A stretch of 64,000 nt of DNA from NCBI GenBank assembly GCA_030549175.1, contig JAUKUA010000001.1:6448001-6512000 (forward strand), read 5' to 3'. The notes beneath the pieces were generated by a model. That model saw only the letters and a list, made by a program, of their open reading frames with translations. It had not been told where the DNA came from and ran no database searches. The position numbers and the translations under genes are program-made. Numbering within the stretch: the first letter of the stretch is position 1; every line of letters starts with the position of its first letter. This DNA is from Lasiosphaeris hirsuta (taxonomy: Eukaryota > Ascomycota > Sordariomycetes > Sordariales > Lasiosphaeriaceae). Shown here one piece after another: positions 34,550 to 44,779 of this stretch.

Positions 34550-35457
34550 AACAGTAGCCTCTGAGCTAGGCACCAGGACAACCGTCAGATTAGTCACCAC
34601 CAAGGCCTTCTGGAACCTTATTAACTCTACTAAGAGACTTTGACGTTTCAAGGTAAGTAACTACTATATTTAACCACTATGTTACATACTAATATATATA
34701 TATACATAGATGTTTCACCCCAAGACTTCAATTAACTTGACTAAGAGAGAGAGCTTCGCCGACGGAAAATTCTGATTCGGCGATATAATGCCAAGGAGCG
34801 ATTTCTCACCGTCGTTATACCAGGGATGCCTCACGAACGACTTCACCTATAGCTCTATCATGAAGCGAGGGACGAAATTGTCTCTATGGGTTTAAAAGGG
34901 ATAGTTGGAACAATGATGGTACCACAACATTTCCCCAGCGACGACCAGGTAGTAACCGTGGGGAAGGAGATTCGAGCGGTAGCCCGGACCCCCAACCAAA
35001 TAGAAGGAGCTGGCCAACATTGGCCATAGAGGCTGGAGATTCATCGTCCTTGGAAAAGTTACGGGCGGATATGAGATGGTGGATTTCGGAATCTGACCAC
35101 CAGGTTCAGATTGTTCTCTTGGCTAAGCTGGATCGACCTGGAAGGAGAGTCATTTTGGAGAAGTGGGTAGAAACGACACCGCCTCCTCGCCCAGGACCGA
35201 TCACCAGAGCCGCCAGAATCGCCAGTATACCTCAGCCAGACTGCGTCCAAGAAATTACTATCGATTGGACCGATGGTACGGCGGCTGAGATTCCAGCATC
35301 GAATATAGTTACTAGAGGTGACCTGCGACTCGAATTCCATCTCCTCTTCCTTCGGCCACCCGAAGCCCCAAGAGAACATGACATTCTCATCACCATTCAG
35401 AGACTGCAGGTATGGGCATCTAAGGTTCGGGAAGCTGTGGTTAGGTTGCAGGCGTGA
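34550..35457 (+). pseudogene. decayed copy of a dispersed fungal protein family
   Basis: A coherent protein can be followed through two exons (to 34652, intron GTAAGT...TAG 34653-34709, then onward), but it is broken. There is TGA at 34641 where RLRRF would fit, an extra AG in a GAGAGA run near 34745-34752, TAG at 34850 after PHERLHL, and a frameshift near 34945. The last 145 codons (from about 35020) are open. Visible landmarks are TTKAFWNLINSTKRL, RRYNAKERFLTVVIPGMPHE, GEGDSSGSPDP, WPTLAIEAGDSSSLEKLRADM, RWWISESDHQVQIVLLAKLD and LRLEFHLLFLRPP. I recall this pattern from a large uncharacterised fungal family often found in accessory or subtelomeric regions; this was not checked. The surroundings are more AT-rich than neighbouring genes. 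Confidence 0.75.
34690..34706 (+). repeat. AT-rich (TA)n stretch inside pseudogene intron
   Basis: CTAATATATATATATACAT lies just before the likely acceptor at 34708-34709. Confidence 0.6.
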
Positions 35458-37482
35458 TGAACAAGAAGGGCTTGACTTACAGATACTATACCTCAGGAGG
35501 GTTGCTTTTGCATCTCATCTCAAGGGAGAGCGAGCTGTCATCTCTAGTGACAAGCTCGTCGCCGTTACATCGCCCCAAAGGCATTCCGAAGTTGGCGCGG
35601 CCTGACAACACACGTCCCCGCCGCGCCGGTTTGTCGTAGGGAAAATGATCCTCTTTGGTCCTTGGTCCCCTTTCCCCGAATCGCCCGCCCGTGATGTCGC
35701 GCATCTCTAGCTTATCGCTAGACCACGTCTAGCTGCCTCTGGCTTGCCAAGACGAATATAATAAAGCACCATGATTTGGCGCGCCTGATCGGGCCTCGAT
35801 GCTGCTGTGATGTGTATATATGTACACTATGTAAGTATTTGTGCCCTGCAACCCATCTCCGCTGCACTGATCTCCTTTGCATCCGGCACATAGATGCCGA
35901 GTCTTCTCAGATATCGGATTCTCGATTTCTCAGGGGAGATCCCCTACTGGCGAAACATCCAAGTGGTTTCTATAAACGAAACACTGAAACCTAAAAAAAA
36001 GTCGGCACTCTTCACAGGATGACTTAGTGTTGTTCCAATCATGTCCCATCATGTCCCAACAACGGAAGCGACCCCACCCTCTCTAGTCCCATAAATCTAA
36101 GCTCGAACCAATACTCTAACAATTTCCTGGGTGGTGCGCGTGTTCCTGGGCTCCTCACCTGCTCGCTCCAGCGTTATCCGTCGTTTCCAGGTTCACTACC
36201 TGGGACCTAGTGGAAGTTACCCCGCACACCCGACGCTGCCAATCCATGATACGACACAGCAAGCGGAGCCAAGAGCGGGCACAGTAAGAGAGACAGTTCT
36301 AAACTCCGGAAACTTGGGCCGGTCAGACGGCCGGCCTATTTTTGCGGCCACGAACCTAGGACGACCTACGCTAGGACGACCTTCAATTCGACCCGTGGGT
36401 AAAGTGATAGGGGTGTCACTTCTTCATGCGTTCCAAGGCAGCGCCTGGTGGTGCAGCCACGGGAAACAAGGCAGCGGCTGCTGCAGCGGCTCGAAAGTGC
36501 AATCCATGGATGACGGTTTGAACTTGCACCAGCTTGACACGAGGGGCCTTCTAATCCTAATTTGGCCAGCGAATCTTGCACAGAGATTCTCAGAATCCAG
36601 AAATGGCTCGTCGTCTTTTTTTGCCCCACGTCGAGTTTGTCCCGGACCGTATGTACGGCATGTCCCGTGGGCAAAATTGTCGCCGTCGACATTGGCTGCC
36701 CACCCTCTGTGCAAGCAGTGAGCAAATCCTCCGGACTCGATTGCGGACCAGGGGCCAACGGGCGATCGAGCCGACCAAACTCGCATGGCCACTGCTTGCG
36801 ATGGCGTGGAATGTGGCAAGCGGGAGTGGTAGCACAGTGTGGACGGTCAGACCAGCAGGACCAGCCGTCCCTCTGTCCCACACCGTAGCCATTTCTGAGC
36901 CATCTCAGCGCCCGCGTGGATTCGCTGCTTCGCTGCCAGTCGGCCCCAATCAGGCACCCTGGTCATCCGCTGCCGCGTATCGCCCTCTCGATTGGAGGCC
37001 ATCGGGCGCTTACACGCCGCCGCGGTGATACCACTCCGACCCTCCGATTGGGCGTCGCTCTGTGATTGACCACCCGCCTGCATCTTCAGGCTGCTCGGCA
37101 TGGCCTCTCGCACTCGGGCGGCAGTGCCAGTGGGTGCAAATTTGCCCAGACCTCTCTTAAATCGCGGCTGATGGCCCCCTCCCTCTGACTCCTGACTTTG
37201 CGAACCTGGTGAGAATTGAGTTATGCCGCCCTGCTGTCGAATCTATCGTCGATTGTCGAAAAGTGAGCGACCGAGTTCAATGTAAGACGTTTCCAGCAGC
37301 TGCTGGCAGTCCGTTCAGCGCATTCCCCGACCCATTTGAAGCCGCCGTGTCCAGAGCGGCAGCCGACTCCCAAGTGAGGGGACCACCCCCCGCAGACCCG
37401 ACCGGGCAAAGCCAGACGGACGGAGGAAGTGGACGGAAAAGAGCCGATAAACCAAGACCCGTGAGGGCAACATACACTCACG
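35458..37482. other. intergenic, pseudogene to membrane-protein gene
   Basis: About 2 kb. Long open frames occur on both strands at 36130-37110, but they overlap each other, lack domains and introns, and are what GC-rich DNA gives by chance. No gene is called. Confidence 0.5.
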
Positions 37483-38356
37483 ATGGCGCGCACATATAAG
37501 CTTTTACACCGGAGGTGGAGAGTAAAGGCACCGCTGTACTGGGGCATGATCCCGGAGCTGGGCGCCGTCATCGCCTGCCTCGTCCTCTTCGGTCTCCAGC
37601 AACCCGATATGTATCGTACGCTCTTCTGGAAGATCGGCTACGAGAACCAGCTGAACTCCAGCCCAAGCATGATCCTCTACGCATACGCAAATCACAGGCC
37701 GCTGCCAACGATCCCCTTTGTATGGTCGCAGGCGTGAGTTTTGTCTTTCTGCTGCGCGGCACAGCACGGTTTACTAACCAAGACCTTTCAGACTGACCAA
37801 TTTTAACGTGGCCATCTCTATCGCCTCCCTTTTCGTCCTCTTGGCGAAGATGATCGGAACAATCATGAAGGTTTACTACCCCATCATCGGACTCGTCGTT
37901 AACATCGCGATGACGGGTCTATACGCTGCAAGTGTCTACGGCCAAGCAGGCCCTGACTACGCGGATCCGCGGTACCCAAGTCCGGTTGCGTGGTATATCC
38001 GCATGAGCTGCGGCATTGCAAAGCCGTATAACGCCGAGAAGAACTGCTACATGGCCAAGGGCACCTTTGCCGCTACCGTCTTTATGCTGTGAGTTTGACT
38101 TTGTTGTGGAATAGCATCTCATACTGATACGATCTTCAGTGCTCTGTACTTTGGTAACCTGTGCCTGGCCATCTGGGCCATGCTGCCCAACAAAGAGTTG
38201 GATATGGAGGAGTCGGACGACGACGATCATGTGACGGACAAGAACTGGGAAATGCAACCCACGACACCAGGAGCGCCAGGCATCGTACCCTTCACTCCAA
38301 GGACGCAGGCCTTCCACACCCTCGACAGGAAACTACCACTTCGCGGCGGTGGCTAA
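37483..38356 (+). CDS. four-pass membrane protein, MARVEL-like, function unknown
   Basis: Three exons (37483-37733, 37792-38088, 38140-38356) give 254 residues, with introns of 58 and 51 nt (GTGAGT...CAG and GTGAGT...CAG). Four hydrophobic segments are seen at about 22-40 (IPELGAVIACLVLFGL), 86-110, 113-135 (YYPIIGLVVNIAMTGLY) and 175-200. A cytosolic acidic C-terminal tail follows (MEESDDDDH) and ends LDRKLPLRGGG. Segment pattern and loop lengths resemble fungal MARVEL-type proteins of plasma-membrane domains or vesicles, but no diagnostic motif is visible. The second loop has a Cys pair (MSCGIAKPYNAEKNCYM) that could form a disulphide. It is convergent with GH79. Confidence 0.8.
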
Positions 38357-38879
38357 ACCAAATTACCTATTATATACCGACACAGCCATATAAAGCGACA
38401 ACAGATTAATGCTTTTCTGAGCTGGACAGATGGGATTGTCATACCCATCATCCATCCTACCTTGGTGGACAGCCACGGGGGATAATTGAGCTCCGGGCAG
38501 AACACACGAACAGATCGTCTTCAGTTAGGTAGAAGATATTTTCTTCTGCCTTGTACATCTCTCCCACTATTTATTGTTTTGGGAAGCGCTCATAGGAGCC
38601 AGGTCAAGGTTTTCGTTTTGACTTGGATGTTTCCTTTCCTTGTCTTGCTCTGTCTCTGTCTCACGCCAACAGCCGACACTGCTATTAGATGTGGCATTAT
38701 GCGACGAAGCGTGGTGGTTGGGTTTTACATTTTCCCTCTGACGGAACCGTACCCATGTGTATGAACGCTGAGATAAGAATTGATGAAGATATGTATTGTT
38801 GCATTATGGGGCGAGCCTCTTGATTAAAGTACGGGGATTCGTGATCTCCGACAATCGTTTCTACCTTTATCACACTTTT
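38357..38879. other. convergent intergenic region
   Basis: Spacer of 523 bases between the 3' ends of the membrane-protein and GH79 genes, AT-richer than coding sequence. Nothing else is seen. Confidence 0.6.
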
Positions 38880-40906
38880 TCAGAATATGCTCTCTCTTGC
38901 TTTTACCCCCCTAGTCTTCTGCGCCCCCTCCGCATCTGGCCTTGCCAGAAGCTCCAAAACTACGGCGCTCGAATGTGGCACCGTGATCGTGACGCCCCCG
39001 TCCGCATCTATCACGGCGGTCTCCCATACCGTCACATTCTTCAACCTCACCGGTCGTCCCTCATCCAACTCGTGGTTATAACTCCACCCATCCCAGGTAA
39101 TCCCCGTAATCGCATCCGATCCGTTCGCCCACAGCCGTTGGATGCCCACCACCGTCCCTGGGATGGGCAGCTTCGCGCCGGCACTGCTCATCCCCGCAAC
39201 GGCGGCAATGGTAAATGTATAATTCACAGCTCCCCGCGCAGGGGTCTCGGGGAGGGGAACCAGCCCCGCCCCGTCAACTGTGGTGTTGTGCCCGTGCATA
39301 TTGAGCACAATAAGCCGAGCCAGGGTAGTTCCAGCGCGGGTGTAGGCCGCATAAGCAGACTCGTAGTTCCCGCGCCCCGGGAGCGAGATCTCGACGACCG
39401 TGCTCGGCTGCTTGGCAAGGTTGCCGAGGAAGGCGGCCGCGGCGATGTTGCCGTAGTAGGGCGCCTTGGTGCCGATCGTGGTCCGGTTCGTGGCGATGGG
39501 CTGCCACGAGGCGTACCGGTAGTCGGTGCCCATGTGCAGGTGGACGCGCTTGAAGCCCGCGGAGGCCGAGTAAAGTAGGAAGTCGACGGCCCAGAGGGCG
39601 GCGCCAAAGGTGTTAGAGAGGCCCGGCCGGCCTTGATTATAGAGCGAATTGCATTCGCCGAAAATGAGCGGGGTTTCAGAGGGATCTTGTGTTCGGAGGG
39701 TGGTGTATTCGGCGATGTGGGCGTCTACGGAGCGTTTTGTGACAGCGTGGTTGAGGAGGGTATCTTGCAGCGTGACACCCGGGGAGGCAGCGCCAGAGAT
39801 GTAGCTCAGGGCATGTTAGTGATTGGTTGATAGTCGGTGAGAGGCGGCGGCATGGGCTTACTTATGTGTTGAGAACAGCTCAATGTTCTTGTCCGAGTTG
39901 ATGCCCGCGGCCCACGCTTTTGGCGCCTTCAGGCGGTTGTTCACACCGCCGAACGCCGGGGCGAGATATCCGTAGCCGTTGAGAAGTTCTGGACAATGCT
40001 CCTCGATCAGGGTTTTGACCATTCTTGTGCCGTTGAGCCATTGCTCAACGTATGTCGCCTCATCCCAGCTAGACGGTCTCACTGGTCCTTGGGCAGAGGT
40101 TGAATACAGGTCTGGCTCATTTCCATATTGCCAGGCATACAGCTTCCCCTTGCCCAGGGCCTTGCAGACCAAGGGCACCGTGTCCTGTAAGGACCGCCAC
40201 CCCCTGGAGCTGTTCCCTCCGAGCCCGAGGTTAAGTCCGTGAGAAAATTTGACATGCTTCCATGCGTTGTAGGACTCAAAGTAAGAAGGCCCAATGAAGA
40301 TGGTGGTTGGGTAGTCGCCAGAACGTCTCAGGTCATAAGTCCCGTTAAGGGCATATGGGAGGGAGGCATCATAGAGTGCATAGTCCTGGGTGTTCCCCCC
40401 AACCCGGATGTAGGGCTTGGATCCCATGTAATGCCCGAGGTTCTCCAATAGATTGTCTGAGAAGGTGTTTGGGTGAGAGTTGTTCCCTGTGTGGATTGTT
40501 CAGAACGAAGCCCGGCAAACACAAGTGGTAGCTCAAGCAAGACCATACCTGCAAAGTCTGGGAAACTCGAGAGCTCTATGCTATAGCTTACGTAGCCGTC
40601 AAATACTTCTTTGCCGTCGCTTGTGGAGCTGCTGACAGTAAACTGGCCAGCCCCGGCACTGGGGCCAACAAGGCTACACAGAAGAGTAGTAGGCTTCATA
40701 TCAAGGCAAATGTTGGGAAGTAGGAAGCTGGCACTGAGAAGGGAGAGGGGCACGAGGGAGGCCAAAACCAATACAAAAACACAGAGTCGAAGGCGTGCTG
40801 TACGCCTCGACCTGCCTACCCGCCGATCCTCAACAGTGAAATCGTGCGCATTAGCTGCGTCGAAGTCGAGCAGGCGGGCCGACTCGTCATTCTCGTGCAG
40901 ATGCAT
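38880..40906 (-). CDS. GH79 beta-glucuronidase family protein
   Basis: Three exons on the minus strand (40906-40549, 40486-39862, 39804-38880) give 635 residues. Phases agree, and FSTHNYISGA is restored across the second intron. The barrel carries PYIRVGGNTQDYALYD, the acid/base Glu about 243 in YGNEPDLY and the nucleophile Glu about 378 in IFGECNSLYNQG. A beta-rich C-terminal domain typical of GH79 follows. It would release glucuronic or 4-O-methylglucuronic acid from glycans such as arabinogalactan side chains. Unusually, the N-terminus from the first ATG has about 40 polar residues, then a hydrophobic segment (LRLCVFVLVLASLVPLSLL) and then a second Met (MKPTTLLCSLVG). So it is either a type II membrane-anchored enzyme or, from the inner Met (near 40699), a secreted one. 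Confidence 0.9.
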
Positions 40907-42076
40907 AGTGATATATCAACGACAGGCCCTGCATGGCACGCAACAGGACACAGCAAAAGCTAGGACATGCCTTGGGTAACAGGCAGGTAGGCTATAGCGA
41001 GGGCCAAATAATATGGGATACGATGAATGGCCGGGTTTTAAGCCTGGATATTGCAGTGATCGACATTAAAGATCTGCCCCGCAAGAAACAGAAGTTGGGT
41101 CCCGTCTGATGAAATTGCCGTGAGCTTGAGAGGCTGGAAGTGAGACACGAGACTGGTGACTGCCTTGTCATGCAAGGTACATGGCAACATGGGTATCCCA
41201 CATTCCTGGCATACTGTAAGAGCGCGAACGTGAAGCTGTGGATGATTGATAAGCGTGTTATAAGAAAGGGAGGTAGCCGAGGCACGGGTATAAACATGAC
41301 CTCCTGGCTCTCCGGCACGCCAGACCTTCCAGTTCAATTCGCGGTGCTGTTGCCGTTGCCGTCAAATGAGAGGGAAAGCTGAGTCGTGTCCGTAACGGAG
41401 CAGGAAGAGGAAGCTAATGGCCCGTCAGCAATGGCCAATTGACGGAAAGAGCGGCCTGGCAATAACTTTGGATGTGGTGAGACGGATGAAGCTGAACAGA
41501 AACGAAACAAACAAGAATTCCATTCCAGGCCCGTTGTCAAACATCAGATGTTCTTTACCTCCTAGCTCGAGAACCCCGCAGGCCAAAGCTGCTTATTAGT
41601 GCCGATGTTAGGCGCTTTAGATCGCTGAACCCCACCCCCGCAACGCAACAGTGGAAGGGAGCTGCCGATGCGGAGGTCGTCTGATGATCACGCTTGGCTG
41701 CTGCCCACATCCAAGCACTGTGGATTGTCCGCTGCCGCGCCTCGACTTCAGATCTCGACGTCATTACCGGTTTAATGTGAATAATCCCAATCCGGAGGGA
41801 ACCGGAAAACGCTCGCGACGAGCTAGTTTGGAGATCACACAGCTCACTGTTCGCCAATATTTTGGTGACACTGCATCAACTGTCTTGTGTCGTCTGCTGT
41901 CGTCTGTTATCGTTTGCCGCTGGCCCGTTGTCGTTCAATGCGCGTGTCGGCAGAGAGAAGACGTCTGATTCAACCAGTATCCTGTTAGCCACCACCACCT
42001 CCTCCTCGCCTCCGCACCTAGGTATTCCATATCTCCGCACTCCATCGCGGCTCCTCCTTGCAGGGTAACCGCTGGG
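40907..42076. other. divergent intergenic region, GH79 / SSADH
   Basis: About 1.17 kb shared promoter region. No gene is supported; the frames seen are short and overlap. Confidence 0.55.
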
Positions 42077-43830
42077 ATGGCCCCGATACAAAAGACCATC
42101 GTTTCCCCTGTCTCCCGGGCGGCGACGAGATCTCAGTTCCGAAGGAAAACACTACCCATGACCGTACCACGAATCTTCTTGACTCACCCCTACATCCGTC
42201 TGGCATCAACAATGGTTCCCAAGGTTTGCGACGGCCTCATAACCACACAGGTTCTCCACTCCATCTCACTGATACCATCCAGCTCAAAGACCCCTCCCTT
42301 TTCAAGCAACATGTCTGCTATGTCAATGGCGAGTGGATAAAAGCCAGGTCGGGTAAGACCTTTGAAGTCAATGGTAATAATCCATCTCACTCTCCCTCTC
42401 TCGCCCAAGAAAGAACCTCAGCTCACCTCCCGCCCACAACACCAGACCCAGCCACGGGTGAGCTCATCGGTACCTGCCCCGACTTCGATGCCCAAGACAC
42501 GGAAAACGCCATTGCTGCCGCCGATGCCGCTTTTGAGCCCTTCCGCAAGACGACGGGCCGCAGCCGCTCTAAGCTGCTGCGTAAGTGGTATGACCTCATG
42601 GTCGAGAACGCCGACGACCTGGCCACCCTCATCACCTGGGAGAATGGAAAGCCCATGGCCGACGCCAAGGGCGAGGTGACTTATGCAGCGAACTTCTTTG
42701 AGTGGTTCAGTGAAGAGGCGCCTCGCATATACGGCGACACCATTCCGTCGTCTACCCCGGGAAACCGGGTGTGGACCATCAAGGAGCCCGTCGGTGTCTG
42801 CGGCCTCATCACCCCTTGGAACTTCCCCGCCGCCATGATCACCCGCAAGATTGGGCCCGCCCTCGCCGTCGGCTGCACGGTTGTCTGCAAGTCGCCCGGC
42901 GAGACCCCATATACCTCGCTGGCTATCGCCGAGCTCGCTCACCGTGCTGGCGTTCCCGCTGGCGTCGTGAACGTCATCACCGCCCTCGACAACACCCCTG
43001 AAGTCGGCAAGGTCCTGACCACGAACCCAACCGTCCGCAAGGTCTCCTTCACCGGCTCCACCCCCGTTGGAAAGCTTCTCATGCGCCAGTGCTCGAGCAC
43101 ACTCAAGAAGCTCTCCCTCGAGCTCGGTGGTAACGCACCCTTCATCGTCTTCGACGATGCCGATGTCGACGCCGCCGTCGCCGGCGCCATCATCTCCAAG
43201 TTCCGCTCCTCGGGCCAGACCTGTGTCTGCGCCAACCGCATCTTCGTGCAGCGCGGCGTTTACGACGAGTTTGCAGCCAAGTTCGCCGCCAAGGTTCGCG
43301 ACTTCACCGTCGGTAACGGTTTCGACACCTCGGTCACCCACGGCCCTCTGATCCACCACCGCGCCATCGACAAGGTCGACCAGCACGTGCGCGACGCCGA
43401 GTCAAAGGGCGCTACCATCCTCGTCGGTGGCCAAAAGATGCCCGACCTCGGCCCCAACTTCTTCCAGCCCACCGTTATTGGCAACATGACAACCGACATG
43501 GCCATGGCCTCGGAGGAAACCTTTGGTCCCGTCGCCGGTCTCTTCCCCTTTGACACAGAGGGCGAGGTGGTCCAGATCGCCAACGCGACGTCCGTCGGTC
43601 TCGCTGGCTACTTCTTCAGCCGCGACCTCGCGCGCGTCTACCGCGTGGCCGAGCATCTTGAGGTTGGCATGGTTGGCGTCAACACGGGTCTCATCTCAGA
43701 CCCGGCCTCGCCGTTTGGCGGCGTCAAGGAGAGTGGCTTTGGCCGCGAGGGGTCATTGTATGGTATTGGGGAGTATCAGGTCACAAAAATGGTCACATAT
43801 GGCGGGATGGGGTTACCATTGCAAAAGTAA
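42077..43830 (+). CDS. uga2: succinate-semialdehyde dehydrogenase (NAD(P)+), aldehyde dehydrogenase family
   Basis: Exons 42077-42223, 42283-42373 and 42446-43830 give 540 residues. The first intron starts GTTTGC and ends CAG; the second (72 nt) starts GTAATA and ends CAG. Hallmarks are GLITPWNFPAAMITRK, FTGSTPVGK, the Glu motif LELGGNAPFIVFDDAD and the catalytic Cys at about 339 in SSGQTCVCANR, followed by EETFGPVAGLFPF. The enzyme oxidises succinate semialdehyde to succinate in the GABA shunt. The first exon is rich in Arg, Ser and Thr with few acids, consistent with a mitochondrial presequence. Inner ATGs at 42158 and 42212 would give shorter, possibly cytosolic forms. The second intron is a multiple of three without a stop, so retention would add 24 residues. 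It is convergent with the PH-domain gene. Confidence 0.92.
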
Positions 43831-44779
43831 GTGATTTGACGCGAACCGAGCGCCGTTGGAAATGCTGTGTTATTTGTCAAAGATCTGGGCGGTGCACAGT
43901 GGCCCACAAACAAAATTTGTAAGATTTGGTTCCCTGTGATGTCACATCTCCGGTAATGATTCGGTAGCCGTGGCTGGCATAACCCACAGCATGTAAAACA
44001 AGAAAAACGAAAATAGGGCGAACTCGGCACCGCGAGAGGTATATTAATTAGCTATTAGAAAGTTTCTTGGGCCACTTGGTTGACAGTAGGTGTCAAGACA
44101 GGAAACCCTCCCCCACACTCCATGCATCCCTATTCCCCGACACCTTCCTCCCCAGGCCACCCCCACAGCCGCCTGTCTTTTTTGGTAGGTTTTCTTGTCT
44201 TTTTCTTTTACTGCCCGCCTTTCCTGTATCTCGCTTCTCACCTTCGCTCCTCCTTCCAATCAACTGGGCCTCCAACCAGATAACCCTTAGGTCCGTAGCC
44301 TAGAGACTGTCTTCTTACGGGGTATACTTGGGTATCAAAAACACCAGAAATATACAGCTTTCATGTACCGAGAGATCTGAAACGATCAAGAGAAAAGAAA
44401 ATAAAGCAGTGACGCGATGAGGGGGAATCAAGGTATCCGACAAGGAGAGCTCAATGACGACTGTTGCAAAAACAATAATAAAAGGAAAGGAAAATGGCGT
44501 AGCGTCGGCAGCCGGGTCGACGACCCGGAAACTCGCTGTCTGCTCAACGAGGGTATCAGAGAACCAATCTCGGCAGGGTATCTTGAAATGCAGATCCGAT
44601 TCCGACTAAACCCAAGGGAGGTGGGGTGTTGTGTATGTTGTGTGGGCGTGTCCTCTCAATGTTGGCGTGCACTGATAAGACGATGTCGTGAGTTCGCTCT
44701 ATTTTAGGGAATTTCGTTTCTAAGTCGACGTCGTGCCTCATAGCCGCTTGAGCGGCTGTGTTGATGACAGCGCTTTCTT
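43831..44779. other. convergent intergenic region, SSADH to PH-domain gene
   Basis: About 950 bases of 3' flanks. Pyrimidine-rich at 44100-44260; no gene is supported. Confidence 0.55.

Noticed and set aside
36131..37113. Overlapping frames of 100-196 codons on both strands
   Set aside because: They compete for the same DNA, lack domains and consistent splice sites, and fit chance in GC-rich sequence.
42418..43386. 322-codon open frame on the minus strand
   Set aside because: Antisense to the SSADH coding exon and without family features.
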